DNA of 55,987 nt from Clostridia bacterium (lineage in GTDB: Bacteria; Bacillota; Clostridia; TANB77; CAG-508), in the NCBI GenBank assembly GCA_017524665.1, contig JAFXVF010000004.1, positions 1 to 55,987 of the forward strand, in the 5' to 3' direction. Both the position numbers and the translations under genes were made by a program. The notes under the pieces are model-generated. The model was not told the DNA's origin. It made no database searches and worked only from the letters and a program-made list of their open reading frames with translations. Positions 1 to 8,704 of the stretch are shown in pieces (position 1 is the stretch's first letter; each line of letters starts with the position of its first letter).

Positions 1-295
1 CTATATAAATTAAAAATGATTTATATTCTTTATCATTAGCAGTTAAAGTGAATTCACGGATAACAATATCACTATTAATTAGTACGTTATATTTGATTTT
101 TAAGTATTCTAAGTTATCTTTTAAATTATCATAAATATTTTGGTTAGTTTCATCGATTAGATTTTCTTTAGGAGCAGTAGAAGTATTTCTGGTGATATTA
201 GACATTTGTTCTTCTGGTGTTTCTGGTAGAGTAAAAGCATATGATTTATCTGGACTATACTTAAATATGGCATTAAGAATATTTAATAAATTCAA
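1..295 (-). CDS. GerA-family spore germination protein, N-terminal part (runs off left edge)
   Basis: Reading the minus strand from about 295 to the window edge gives an open frame of 98 codons. It begins with a hydrophobic stretch, then an acidic Asn-rich linker, then NLEYLKIKYNVLINSDIVIR followed by EFTL and SFLIYI. The IVIREF...FLIYI pattern matches the N-terminal domain of GerA-type germinant receptor A subunits, inner-membrane proteins that help sense germinants. The start used here is TTG at 295, preceded by GAAAGG about 10 nt upstream. An upstream ATG in another frame would join through a CGG triplet (complement of 297-299), so the true start is uncertain. The C-terminal membrane domain lies outside the window. 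The family call rests on recall of the motif only. Confidence 0.62.
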   Translation of the reverse strand, partial: MNLLNILNAIFKYSPDKSYAFTLPETPEEQMSNITRNTSTAPKENLIDETNQNIYDNLKDNLEYLKIKYNVLINSDIVIREFTLTANDKEYKSFLIYI

Positions 296-458
296 TCCGT
301 TTAATCCTTTCAAAAATATGTATATGGTTAGTATCTGTTAGTAAATAAAAAATATGCATAGTATTAGTGTAGACATTTTTTCAAAAAAAGTAATAATCTT
401 GTTTTCGCCTTAATATAAATGAATTAGATTAGTACAAACATTTTAAGGAGGAAATAAA

Positions 459-1938
459 ATGGAAAACCTAGGCTTATACCAGGATATTGCAGATAGAACT
501 CAAGGGGATATTTATGTTGGAGTTGTTGGACCAGTTAGGACTGGAAAGTCAACATTTATCAAACGATTTATGGATTTGCTTGTCATTCCTAATATTGAGA
601 ATAATTATAAAAAAGAAAGAGCGAGAGACGAACTTCCACAAAGTGCAGCGGGAAGAACAATAATGACTACTGAACCAAAATTTGTTCCAAATGAAGCAAT
701 AGAAATTACGATAGGTGATAACTTAAAACTAAAGACAAGATTAGTAGACTGTGTTGGATACTTAGTAAACAACGCACTTCGGATATATGGAAGATGAAGT
801 GCCAAGGATGGTAAAAACGCCATGGTCGGAAGAAGAAATTCCATTCGAAGTCGCAGCTGAGATGGGAACTAAAAAGGTTATTACAGAGCATTCAACAATA
901 GGAATAATAGTAACTACAGATGGGACTATAACTGATATTCCAAGAGATGAGTATGTTCAAGCAGAAGAAAGAGTAGTAGAAGAATTAAGGGCTCTTAATA
1001 AACCTTTTGTTATAGTATTAAATTCTGCAGATGTAGGAAACCAATACACACAAAATCTTGCACAAGAGCTTGAACAAAAATATAAAACAGCCGTAATACC
1101 AACAGACTGCGCAAACCTTGGAATGGAAGATATAAATAAGATTTTTGGGAAGGTGTTGTATGAATTCCCAATTGAAAGAATAAATATTAATTTCCCTGGA
1201 TGGATTGATGGCCTGCCTTTTGATCATCCGCTAAAAAAAGAACTTTATCAAGAAATCCAAAATGCATTTAAGGATGTGCGAATTATAAAACAAGTTGAAA
1301 ATGGAATTAAGACAATTGAAAAAACGGAGATAATAAGTAGAACTGCTTTAGCAGGAATAAAGCTTGGAACCGGAGATGTTAATATAGACATTAGCTTACA
1401 GGATTCTTTGTTTTACAAAGTTTTAACTGAAATTTCAGGAGTTAATGTAGCAAACGAAGGAGACCTATTTGCAACTATAACAGACTTAGCAACTACTAAA
1501 AAAGAATATGATAAAATCTCATATGCACTTCATGAAGTAAAACAAAAGGGTTATGGAATAGTTACGCCAACCATGGATGAACTAATATTAGAAGAACCAG
1601 AAATGGTTAAACAAGGCTCAAGGTTTGGAGTGAAATTGCGTGCTAAAGCACCATCAATACATATGATAAGGGCTGATATAGAAACAGAGGTATCTCCAGT
1701 AGTGGGAAGCGAAAAACAATCAGAAGATTTAGTAAATTATCTACTTTCAGAGTTTGAAAGTGACCCTAAAAAAATATGGGAATCGAATATATTCGGCAAA
1801 AGTCTACATGAGCTTGTAAATGAGGGACTACAAAGCAAGTTAGGCAAGATGCCAGAAGATGCGCAAGAAAAAATTCAAGAAACACTTGAAAGAATTGTAA
1901 ATGAAGGTAGTGGAGGCCTAATTTGCATAATCCTTTAA
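459..1938 (+). CDS. spoIVA: SpoIVA, spore coat morphogenetic ATPase, with +1 shift at CGG 780
   Basis: SpoIVA polymerises on the forespore outer membrane by ATP hydrolysis and forms the base layer of the spore coat. The N-terminus carries the P-loop GPVRTGKST at residues 24-32, and the protein ends GGLICIIL, the family's usual C-terminus. The zero frame stops at 797. Skipping C780 joins the two parts as VNNAL-GYMEDEVPRM, where Bacillus SpoIVA also has a GY. The reconstructed protein is 492 aa, the length I recall for B. subtilis SpoIVA. AAGGAGG lies just upstream of the ATG. A strong hairpin follows the stop. An alternative reading as a decayed gene is unlikely, because both halves are intact over the whole family length. 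What is seen is one extra base; recoding is the inference. Confidence 0.93.
780..782 (+). other. +1 frameshift site, CGG codon 108 of spoIVA
   Basis: The context is gca ctt C gga tat. In the zero frame the next stop (TGA) comes five codons later. Dropping the C gives Leu-Gly-Tyr, matching the family. Confidence 0.88.
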
Positions 1939-1978
1939 TTAAAAAAACATTTTACTATTAAGTATTAGGAAATCATTG

Positions 1979-2026
1979 AAAAAGTATTTAGTTTACATTA
2001 TAATAATGTAAACTAAATACTTTTTT
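1979..2026 (+). terminator. Intrinsic terminator after spoIVA
   Basis: A near-perfect inverted repeat has arms reading AAAAAGTATTTAGTTTACAT and its complement around a short AT loop, ending in a T run. It could work in both directions. Confidence 0.8.
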
Positions 2027-2058
2027 GAAGTTAATGTAAATGAAGGGGGACACTTCAT

Positions 2059-2706
2059 ATGGGAATAATAGGAACAGACATTGTAAAAAATATTAGAAAA
2101 AATCGAATTGTCTATGTCATTATATTTTTAACTAGTGCAGTTATTCTTCCTTGTATACCTTTTGCAATCGTTAATTTTTATTATATGGATGCAAGACCTG
2201 AATTGGTAATAGAAATTTTTTGTGAAATGGCGACATTTGCATTAGTACCAGCAGGCATTACCATGTATAATATTATAATAATGATAAATCCATATAGGAG
2301 AAAGATATTTCAAAGATACGGCTCTTATCAAAATATAAAAAATATACTTTGCGAAATAAATGACACATTTGAATGCCAATATGGAAATGCTATTATTTCA
2401 AAAAACTATATTGTAGACGTAAACAATTATGAAAAGCTTTCGGCATTTCAAGACATTTTAAGAGCATATACATCATACTCTAAAAATTCAGGAAGTATAA
2501 TCGTTTTTACGGATAAATATTTTTATAACTTTTCAATTGCTGTACCAAGGTCAAATTTTAAGTATATTTTACCAATATTACAAGATAGGTGTACTAATGC
2601 AGTGTTTGATAGTTTTAGTAATACAAAAAAGAAATATGAAGAACTTCCTAAAATTGATGCAAAAGAAATAAAACAGGAATATTTAGAATATAAAAGAGTA
2701 TTTTAG
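2059..2706 (+). CDS. Membrane protein of unknown function, 215 aa
   Basis: Not recognised. The ATG follows a GAAGGGGG ribosome binding site. Residues about 17-42 and 55-76 are hydrophobic and look like two transmembrane helices. The remaining about 130 residues form a soluble domain ending in a charged tail. The soluble part contains SGSIIVFTDKYFYNF and ILPILQDRC, a layout reminiscent of small membrane-attached PH-like or YcxB-like domains, but this is weak. The gene is monocistronic, lying between the spoIVA terminator and a palindromic repeat. Its TAG stop forms the first bases of that repeat, which suggests the element inserted at, or supplied, the end of the gene. Confidence 0.7.
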   Translation: MGIIGTDIVKNIRKNRIVYVIIFLTSAVILPCIPFAIVNFYYMDARPELVIEIFCEMATFALVPAGITMYNIIIMINPYRRKIFQRYGSYQNIKNILCEINDTFECQYGNAIISKNYIVDVNNYEKLSAFQDILRAYTSYSKNSGSIIVFTDKYFYNFSIAVPRSNFKYILPILQDRCTNAVFDSFSNTKKKYEELPKIDAKEIKQEYLEYKRVF

Positions 2707-2789
2707 ACATAGGGACGGGGCTTTTGTCTTGCGGGCTTCAGAGCAAAATCCCTGAAACCCGCAAGACAAAAGCCCCGTCCCTATGTCTA
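2704..2789. repeat. REP/MITE-like palindrome, copy 1
   Basis: This 86 bp inverted repeat has arms starting TAGACATAGGGACGGGGCTT and continuing through TTGTCTTGCGGG, closing on a small central loop. A diverged copy lies at 20776-20865. The GGGACGG...GTCTTGC design is that of short palindromic repeats scattered in many Bacillota genomes. They probably move through Y1-type (REP-associated) transposases, none of which is encoded here. The RNA would form a very long hairpin between the convergent genes and could serve as a terminator. Confidence 0.8.
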
Positions 2790-2801
2790 AATTGTTTTGA
2801 T

Positions 2802-3182
2802 TTACATAGTTTGATTTCCGGGTAAGAAATAATCTACAACACCATAAACTAAAGCACCAATTATTGCTGCAATCCAAGATATTGAATAGCCTGCTACAAA
2901 ATATTGAGTTAGATATAATACAGCAGCTGCTAGCACAAAACCAACAAAGCCTTTACCAAAAGGACTAGCATGTAGGTTGGTAAATCTTATTATTAAGTAG
3001 TCCATAACAGTTAAAACTACAGCAGCCAAAGCTAATGCCCATATGTTACTTATAGTAAATCCTGGTGTAAAAAATGCTGTAATAGCAAGAACTACTGCTG
3101 CAGCAATTAATCTTCCAACGATTTGACCTACTGTGCTTCCTACATTATTTTTAGTTTGGGTGTTTGAATTGTCATTGTCCAT
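2802..3182 (-). CDS. Small four-helix membrane protein, phage-holin-4_2-like
   Basis: This 126 aa protein has an Asn/Thr-rich hydrophilic N-terminus of about 15 residues, then four hydrophobic helices separated by short loops (about residues 22-42, 45-66, 75-95 and 98-118). The length and the four-helix pattern fit the phage_holin_4_2 / YvlD-type family. These are chromosomal integral membrane proteins without a proven lysis role. AAAGGAGG precedes the ATG. It is transcribed away from the DUF421 gene and converges on the unknown membrane protein at 2059-2706. Confidence 0.75.
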   Translation of the reverse strand: MDNDNSNTQTKNNVGSTVGQIVGRLIAAAVVLAITAFFTPGFTISNIWALALAAVVLTVMDYLIIRFTNLHASPFGKGFVGFVLAAAVLYLTQYFVAGYSISWIAAIIGALVYGVVDYFLPGNQTM

Positions 3183-3325
3183 ATATAGACCTCCTTTTTA
3201 GAATTTCTTCCATGGTCTTGTAATCATTATTTACTTTTTTAAAAAATATATACATTTGCAAAATAAAAACTATTTGAATAGTTTGTTTTTTTTTGCAAAA
3301 AATATTTATAAAATAGGAGAAAGAA

Positions 3326-4004
3326 ATGCTTACTACTTTTGTTAGAGTTATTATTTTATATACATTAGTACTCATCACAATGCGACTTATGGGAAAACGA
3401 GAAATAGGACAGCTACAGCCATTTGAACTTGCTATTTCAATAATGATCGCGGATCTTGCAAGTGTACCAATGGCAGATGTTGGGATACCAATTTTAGGCG
3501 GAATTGTTCCGATTTTAGGCTTGCTTACACTACACTTACTAATTTCATTTATTAACTTAAAAAGCATAAAAGCAAGAGAAATAATTTGTGGCAAGCCAAC
3601 TATTTTAATAAGTAAAGGTGTTATAAATGAGAAAGCTTTAAAAAAAGAAAGATTTACTGTAAATGAATTAGAAGAAAGGCTAAGAGGAAACAGTATGCCT
3701 AATATATCTGATGTTGATTATGCAATTTTAGAAACAAGCGGGCAAATAACAGTAATTCCAAAACCAGAAAAAAAGGGAACAACTCTAGAGGACTTTAATA
3801 TTGTACCTAAATATGAAGGAATACCATATAACCTTGTTATAGATGGAAAAGTAATGTATCAAAATTTAAAAATAATACGGCAAAGATTATAAATGGCTTG
3901 AATCTGAAAGTTCAAAATATCAAATAAAACCTGAGGATGCTTTAATTATAACTTTTGATGATAAAGGCAAAATTTTTTGCCAAGCAAAGGAGAGTAAAGG
4001 TTGA
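3326..4004 (+). CDS. DUF421 (YetF/YkjA-like) membrane protein with +1 shift at CGG 3878
   Basis: DUF421 proteins are small integral membrane proteins in spore formers. The biochemical role is not firmly established. Three N-terminal helices include the family signature GKREIGQLQPFELA, followed by the cytoplasmic domain. The zero frame ends at 3892 straight after IIRQRL. Skipping C3878 gives II-GKDYKWLESE and a further 41 codons, for 225 aa in total, a normal family length with the expected GKD.WL segment. The restored frame stops at TGA 4002-4004, which overlaps the TTG start of the DUF4363 gene (4001). This stop/start coupling exists only in the shifted frame and strongly supports it. The ribosome binding site is GGAG about 8 nt before the ATG. 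Confidence 0.9.
3878..3880 (+). other. +1 frameshift site, CGG codon 185 of the DUF421 gene
   Basis: The context is ata ata C ggc aaa. The zero frame stops (TAA) four codons later. This is the one site where the shifted codon is GGC. Confidence 0.88.
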
Positions 4005-4393
4005 AAGAAATAATAGGCATAATTGTTATTGTTAGCATTGTATGTGCAACAAGCTTTTTGCTACAAAAGTATTTGAATAATACAAGTGACGAAATATTGG
4101 CAAAACTTGAAAGCCTAAAGAATGAGATAGAAATTGCCCAAGTTGAAAGTAGTAATACAAAAGTTACAGAAATGTCAGAGGACGTTATTAAAAAGTGGGA
4201 CGAAATGAATGACATATGGTCTATGCTAGTAGTACACCAAGAACTAGACAATATTAAACTATCTATTTTAGAAGTTAAAGGAGCTGTTTCAACTTCATCT
4301 TTTGATGATGCATTAGAAGAGATAGATAAAGCCATTTTCTTAGTGGGGCATATAAAGGAAAAGGAGGCATTTAAGCTTAAGAACGTTTTCTAA
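4001..4393 (+). CDS. DUF4363 family protein, partner of DUF421
   Basis: This 130 aa protein starts at TTG 4001, which overlaps the DUF421 stop and has AAAGGAGAG upstream. It has one N-terminal membrane helix (residues about 5-23), then a helical, acidic domain containing several Trp (W in KKWDEMNDIWSML) and ending near the membrane-proximal helix EEIDKAIFLVGHI. DUF4363 genes commonly follow DUF421 genes in Clostridia, and the two proteins probably work together. Its function is unknown. The stop at 4393 is followed by a clear promoter for the next gene. Confidence 0.82.
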   Translation: MKEIIGIIVIVSIVCATSFLLQKYLNNTSDEILAKLESLKNEIEIAQVESSNTKVTEMSEDVIKKWDEMNDIWSMLVVHQELDNIKLSILEVKGAVSTSSFDDALEEIDKAIFLVGHIKEKEAFKLKNVF

Positions 4394-4406
4394 TGGTATG
4401 CTCGTT

Positions 4407-4435
4407 TTGCAATATAAAATAACATATGTTATAAT
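4407..4435 (+). promoter_or_regulatory. Sigma-A promoter for the hexapeptide-repeat gene
   Basis: TTGCAA (4407-4412), a 17 nt spacer and TATAAT (4430-4435). It sits just ahead of the ATG at 4464, which argues against the earlier in-frame start at 4398. Confidence 0.75.
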
Positions 4436-4463
4436 GCACTTTGAGAAAGGAAGTGCATTTAAT

Positions 4464-5180
4464 ATGAAATTAGATTTAGATTATTATTTTAACAATTATG
4501 ATGATAATGAAGTTTTTAAAAAGGTATTAAAATATAGCACATCACTTTTAGATATGCATGATGCTGCTAAGAAGTTTTTAGAAGAGGAAGTTACAGCTAA
4601 AGACTTAAAAGAGAATAATGGAACTTTAGTAGGTGCAAATGTAACTTTTATTGGAAATTATTATATAGGTGAAGGAACAAAGATATATCCAGGAGTTACA
4701 ATAGAAGGACCAGTATATATCGGTAAAAATGTAAATATTATGCCTGGTGCATATGTTAGACCTGGAACTATTGTTGGAGACAAATGTGTTGTAGGATTCA
4801 ACTCAGAAGTTAAAAACAGCATTTTGCAAAATGGTGCCAAGATTGCAAGTCTTGCATTTGTTGGTGATAGTTTGCTTGGCAAAAGTGCAAGAATTGGTTC
4901 TGGTGTAATTACTGCAAATAGAAGATTTGACCAACAAAATATTAAGCTTAAACAAGATGATGGTGAAAAACTTGATACTGGTTGTGATTTCTTTGGATGC
5001 ATTATGGGAGATTACTCTCGTATTGGTGCTAATAGCGTTACATCTCCTGGTACTTTAATTGGACCATATACTTGGATTTATCCTGCAACTTCTCTTCATG
5101 GATTTATTCCAGCGGAGAAGAGGGTTTACAATAAGAGTAACTGGACAATTGAAGAAAATACAAAAACGGAATTGAAATAG
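4464..5180 (+). CDS. Left-handed beta-helix (hexapeptide repeat) acyl-/nucleotidyltransferase-like protein
   Basis: This 238 aa protein has a short helical N-terminus and then repeated (I/V/L)G..-type hexapeptides from about residue 60 to 225, including YIGEGTKIYPGVTIEG, VYIGKNVNIMPGAYV and SRIGANSVTSPGTLIG. The fold is that of GlmU C-terminal domains and sugar-nucleotide-linked acetyltransferases. No pyrophosphorylase domain is attached, so it is probably a stand-alone acyltransferase or a GlmU-like accessory protein. The substrate cannot be read from the sequence. The ATG at 4464 is chosen because a sigma-A promoter lies immediately upstream and GAAAGGAAG serves as ribosome binding site. 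A hairpin terminator follows. Confidence 0.8.
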   Translation: MKLDLDYYFNNYDDNEVFKKVLKYSTSLLDMHDAAKKFLEEEVTAKDLKENNGTLVGANVTFIGNYYIGEGTKIYPGVTIEGPVYIGKNVNIMPGAYVRPGTIVGDKCVVGFNSEVKNSILQNGAKIASLAFVGDSLLGKSARIGSGVITANRRFDQQNIKLKQDDGEKLDTGCDFFGCIMGDYSRIGANSVTSPGTLIGPYTWIYPATSLHGFIPAEKRVYNKSNWTIEENTKTELK

Positions 5181-5189
5181 AAGTTTTAA

Positions 5190-5226
5190 AAAATAGACTC
5201 TCCCGGGAGCGGAAAGTCTATTTTCT
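5190..5226. terminator. Bidirectional terminator between convergent genes
   Basis: Arms AAAATAGACT and AGTCTATTTT enclose CTCCCGGGAGCGGAA, followed by T runs. It serves the hexapeptide gene and possibly the minus-strand HD gene. Confidence 0.8.
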
Positions 5227-5679
5227 TTTTAAATGATGTACGTTATCTAAAAACGTTGCGTATTTATCTGCAAGCGTAATAATATAGCTAACTTTGTATT
5301 TAGGAAGGACCACAGTTAAAGGCCACATGTGTTTTAGAATTGCATCTTGTTCAACTTTATTTAATGGAAATTCTTTCATGGCATTATTTAGAGCAACTCT
5401 TGGATGCCTAAATGCATGTAATCCTTTTCCGTCAGGACGAGGTTTACGCCAATCATATAGGAATAAATCATGCAGAATTCCTGCACGAGCAGCAGAAGTG
5501 TAATCTGCATTCCATTTTTTAGCCATTTTATAGGCATAATAAGAAACGCACAAGCAATGATCATAGCATGAAGTTTCAAAATGATGCCTGTATTTTTTCA
5601 TTTCTTGAACTGTATCATTATTTAATAAATCTTCAACAATTGAATAAAACTCTTTATCATTAACGTATTTTTCGTCCAT
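5218..5679 (-). CDS. HD-domain phosphohydrolase, 153 aa
   Basis: The HD metal-dependent phosphohydrolase motif is complete: HHFETSCYDHCL, then AARAGILHDLFLYDW (the His-Asp pair at about residues 70-71), then HPRVA and the late Asp in TLADKYAT. Such proteins hydrolyse phosphomonoesters or nucleotides, but the substrate is not evident. The start is the ATG preceded by AAAGGGAG on the minus strand. It is a separate transcription unit, convergent with the hexapeptide gene. Its length suits the small YfbR/YedJ-type HD proteins. Confidence 0.85.
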   Translation of the reverse strand: MDEKYVNDKEFYSIVEDLLNNDTVQEMKKYRHHFETSCYDHCLCVSYYAYKMAKKWNADYTSAARAGILHDLFLYDWRKPRPDGKGLHAFRHPRVALNNAMKEFPLNKVEQDAILKHMWPLTVVLPKYKVSYIITLADKYATFLDNVHHLKRK

Positions 5680-5794
5680 GTGATACTCCCTTTAAAATTC
5701 ATGTATTATATTATAACACATTACACCATAAATTCAAAGAGTTTACGTTTCAGAAATGATAAAGAAAAAACTTTTTCCAATTATCAAAAAAATG

Positions 5795-5823
5795 TTGCGT
5801 TTTTAAAAACTATGTAATATAAT
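5795..5823 (+). promoter_or_regulatory. Promoter for the mreB/mbl gene
   Basis: TTGCGT (5795-5800), a 17 nt spacer and TATAAT (5818-5823), about 80 nt before the start codon. Confidence 0.65.
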
Positions 5824-5902
5824 TGCAACAGAATTGTAACAAAAGTGTAATAAAATGATTTATTAAGGTACGTTAAAACCTTGAAGAAAGGGAAGATAAT
5901 TA

Positions 5903-6907
5903 ATGTTTGGCTTTGGACAAGATATAGGAATTGATTTAGGAACAGCAACTGTTATTGCATATGTTAAGGGAAAAGGCATTGTATTAAGAGAGCCATCTGT
6001 AGTTGCAGTAAATAATACAACAGGGGAAGTACTTGCTATTGGACAAGAAGCAAGAAGAATGCTTGGCAGAACTCCTGGAAATATAGTTGCAACAAGACCT
6101 TTAAGAGAAGGTGTTATTTCTGATTATACAGTAACAGAAAAAATGCTTAAGCATTTTATAAATAAAGTTTGCGGTAGATTTGTATTTGCACCAAGAATTA
6201 TGATATGCATTCCATCACAAGTAACAGAAGTAGAAAAGAAAGCTGTTATTGATGCTGCATCACAAGCGGGAGCAAGAAAAGTATATCTAATTGAGGAGCC
6301 TATAGCAGCTGCAATTGGTGCTGGAATAGACATATCTAAAGCATGTGGAAATATGATAGTTGATATTGGTGGAGGAACTACAGATATAGCAGTTATATCA
6401 TTAGGTGGATCAGTTGTAAGTACTTCATTAAAAGTTGCTGGAGATAAATTCGACGAGTACATTGTTAAGTATATAAAGAAAAAGCACAATATTATGATTG
6501 GTGAAAGAACTGCAGAAGAGCTAAAAGTAAATATTGGATGCGTATATCCTAAAATTCAAGATATTGAGATGGATATTCGTGGAAGAGATTTAATAACAGG
6601 ACTTCCAAAAACAATCACTGTTTACTCAAGCGAAATGATGGAAGCACTTGAAGAACCTGCAAATATGATTGTTGATGCTGTTCATTCTGTATTGGAGCGT
6701 ACACCACCAGAACTTGCATCAGATATAAGTGACAAAGGAATATACATGACAGGTGGCGGATGCTTAGTAGATGGTCTAGACAAATTACTTTCTGATAAAA
6801 CAGGAATTAATGTAATGATAGCAGATGATGCTATTTCATGTGTAGCACTTGGAACAGGGAAAGCATTAGACAATTTAGATTCATTAGATGGTAAAAGGAA
6901 AATATAA
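5903..6907 (+). CDS. mbl: MreB/Mbl rod-shape actin homologue
   Basis: This 334 aa bacterial actin organises peptidoglycan synthesis along the cell cylinder. It shows the actin-fold ATP-binding motifs: phosphate 1 IGIDLGTATV (residues 8-17), phosphate 2 IVDIGGGTTDIAVISLGG and the adenosine motif YMTGGGCLVDGLD. It also has the MreB landmarks RPLREGVISDY and LIEEPIAAAIGAG. GAAAGGGAAG precedes the ATG. It has its own promoter and no mreC/mreD neighbours, which fits an mbl or mreBH-type paralogue better than the main mreBCD operon. The choice between mreB and mbl is not certain. Confidence 0.92.
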   Translation: MFGFGQDIGIDLGTATVIAYVKGKGIVLREPSVVAVNNTTGEVLAIGQEARRMLGRTPGNIVATRPLREGVISDYTVTEKMLKHFINKVCGRFVFAPRIMICIPSQVTEVEKKAVIDAASQAGARKVYLIEEPIAAAIGAGIDISKACGNMIVDIGGGTTDIAVISLGGSVVSTSLKVAGDKFDEYIVKYIKKKHNIMIGERTAEELKVNIGCVYPKIQDIEMDIRGRDLITGLPKTITVYSSEMMEALEEPANMIVDAVHSVLERTPPELASDISDKGIYMTGGGCLVDGLDKLLSDKTGINVMIADDAISCVALGTGKALDNLDSLDGKRKI

Positions 6908-6929
6908 TAAATGAGGTTTAGTAATTTTG

Positions 6930-6953
6930 GGGACAGGCTTTAAAACCTGTCCC
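6930..6953 (+). repeat. Short GGGACAGG palindrome between mbl and mtaB
   Basis: Perfect 8 bp arms GGGACAGG and CCTGTCCC enclose CTTTAAAA, followed by TTT. It may be a weak terminator. The core resembles the ends of the larger REP/MITE palindromes in this window, so it may be a remnant. Confidence 0.6.
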
Positions 6954-6973
6954 TTTAAAAGAGGTAATAAAAA

Positions 6974-8281
6974 ATGAGCAAAAAAACAGTGGCATTTCAT
7001 ACTCTTGGTTGCAAAGTAAACCAATATGAAACTAATGCAATGATGCAACAATTTATAGAAAAAGGATATGAAATAGTTGAATTTAATGAAAAAGCAGACA
7101 TATATATAATAAATACATGCACTGTAACAAATATGTCTGATAGAAAATCAAGGCAAATGTTGAGAAAAGCAAAGCAAAAAAACAAAGATGGAATCATAGT
7201 AGCAACAGGTTGCTATGCACAAGTTGCAAAGCAAGAACTTGAAAAAATAGAAGAAATTGACTTGATTTTAGGAATAAACGAAAAAAATGAAATTGTAAAA
7301 TTTGTAGAAGATTTCATAAATACAAATAAGAAAATAGAGAATATTTCTGATGTAATGCAACAGAAAGAATTCTTGGATTTTGGATGTGTAACATCTGTTG
7401 AAAGAACGAGAGCTGCTATAAAAATTCAAGATGGATGCGATAGATTTTGCACTTACTGCATTATTCCATATGCAAGAGGCAGAGTTAGAAGCAGAAAAGC
7501 TGAAAGTATTGTTGCAGAGGTAACAGAGCTTGCAAAATCAGGTATAAAAGAAATTGTATTAACAGGTATTCATATAGCATCATATGGCAAAGATTTTAAA
7601 GAAGAAAATGCACTTTTGAATTTATTGCACCTCTTAAATGAGATACCTGGACTTAAGCGTATTAGACTAGGTTCAATAGAACCAACATTGCTTACTCCAG
7701 AGTTTGTAAATGAATTAAAACAAATAGAAAAAATATGTGATCACTTCCATTTATCACTTCAAAGTGGATGCGATGAAACTCTTAAAAGAATGAATAGAAG
7801 ATATACAACAGACGAGTTTAGAAAAGTAGTGCAAACACTTAGAAAGTTATTTCCAAATGCTGCTTTAACAACTGATGTAATTGTGGGATTTCCAGGAGAA
7901 ACTGAAGAAGAGTTTCAAAAGACATTTGATTTTCTTAAAGAAATGAACTTTTATAAAATACATGTATTTCCATATTCGCAAAGAAATGGCACAAAAGCAG
8001 CTATTATGGATAACCAAATTAGTGCAGAAATAAAAGAAAAACGAGTACAAAAACTTATTGAATTATCAGATAGTAATGAGGAAAGAATTTTACAACAATA
8101 TATTAATAAACACATAGAAGTATTATTTGAACAGGAAGATGGGGAATACATAAAGGGGCATACAACAAACTATATTGAAGTTCAAGTTCCAAAGACTCAA
8201 GCACTGGAAAACCAGATAGAAATAGTTGAAGTAACTAAGGTAGCATACAAAAAACTCGAAGGCCTTGTAATAAAAATGTAA
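6974..8281 (+). CDS. mtaB: MtaB, tRNA threonylcarbamoyladenosine methylthiotransferase
   Basis: This radical-SAM enzyme adds a methylthio group to t6A37 of tRNAs decoding ANN codons. The 435 aa protein has an N-terminal methylthiotransferase domain with three cluster-binding cysteines, C13 (LGCKVN), C49 (INTCTVT) and C80 (ATGCYA). The radical-SAM motif CDRFCTYC follows, with C155, C159 and C162, and a C-terminal TRAM-like domain ends the protein. LGCKVNQYE is the MtaB rather than MiaB form. GAGG lies about 10 nt before the ATG. No frame problem is present. Confidence 0.93.
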   Translation: MSKKTVAFHTLGCKVNQYETNAMMQQFIEKGYEIVEFNEKADIYIINTCTVTNMSDRKSRQMLRKAKQKNKDGIIVATGCYAQVAKQELEKIEEIDLILGINEKNEIVKFVEDFINTNKKIENISDVMQQKEFLDFGCVTSVERTRAAIKIQDGCDRFCTYCIIPYARGRVRSRKAESIVAEVTELAKSGIKEIVLTGIHIASYGKDFKEENALLNLLHLLNEIPGLKRIRLGSIEPTLLTPEFVNELKQIEKICDHFHLSLQSGCDETLKRMNRRYTTDEFRKVVQTLRKLFPNAALTTDVIVGFPGETEEEFQKTFDFLKEMNFYKIHVFPYSQRNGTKAAIMDNQISAEIKEKRVQKLIELSDSNEERILQQYINKHIEVLFEQEDGEYIKGHTTNYIEVQVPKTQALENQIEIVEVTKVAYKKLEGLVIKM

Positions 8282-8314
8282 CATTTCCGTAACAAACATT
8301 TAATATTAAATCTA

Positions 8315-8343
8315 TTGCAAAAAATAGATAAATATTGTATAAA
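8315..8343 (+). promoter_or_regulatory. Promoter for the small FQDI-repeat gene
   Basis: TTGCAA (8315-8320), a 17 nt spacer and TATAAA (8338-8343). The surrounding AAATATTGTAT is directly repeated two to three times (8330-8358). Confidence 0.6.
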
Positions 8344-8395
8344 TATTGTATAAATATTGAGTGATAATGAGAATATACAAAGGAGGAATAGGGTA

Positions 8396-8689
8396 ATGGA
8401 CGAACAAAACAATGAAGGAATCGAATATGAGGTAAATGTTAATGGTGGAGTAGCAAATGGAACTGCAAACAATGGAACAGTAGGAGCAGGGTTGCCACAA
8501 CAAGTAAGTGTATGGTCAAAAATAAAATCATTTTTACTTCAAGATGTAAATAGAGACATAGTTGTAACTATGACACCACATCAAGAAAAAGTTTTAAGAG
8601 AAGTACATGATTTCTGGTTCCAAGAAATCAACTTTGGAAAAGTTAAAGATTTCTTGTTCCAAGATATAACTTTAGGCCTAAAAAAATAA
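8396..8689 (+). CDS. 97 aa protein with three F(L/F)Q(D/E)(V/I) repeats, unknown function
   Basis: Not recognised. The ATG at 8396 follows AAAGGAGGAATAGGGTA. The N-terminal half is Asn/Gly-rich and probably flexible. The C-terminal half repeats one motif three times: IKSFLLQDV, VHDFWFQEINFG and VKDFLFQDITLG, spaced about 45 and 15 residues apart. It has no membrane helix and no signal peptide. It has its own promoter and a strong terminator, so it is an independent small gene. The aromatic amphipathic repeats could bind a membrane surface or a protein partner, but this is a guess. Confidence 0.75.
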   Translation: MDEQNNEGIEYEVNVNGGVANGTANNGTVGAGLPQQVSVWSKIKSFLLQDVNRDIVVTMTPHQEKVLREVHDFWFQEINFGKVKDFLFQDITLGLKK

Positions 8690-8704
8690 AATAAAAAAAA
8701 TATT

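Noticed and set aside
297..380. Eleventh CGG shift in the gerA fragment (ATG in another frame joined at CGG 299-297)
   Set aside because: The upstream ATG has no ribosome site, and a TTG start at 295 with GAAAGG explains the gene without a shift. Left open, not counted.
459..1938. Eight pseudogenes
   Set aside because: Genes such as spoIVA, rseP and the U32 gene show intact ribosome sites, conserved catalytic residues and full family length after the skip, with no further decay.
5294..5503. Plus-strand ORF opposite the HD gene
   Set aside because: It lies wholly antisense to a well-supported HD-domain gene, has no ribosome site and has low-complexity codon use.
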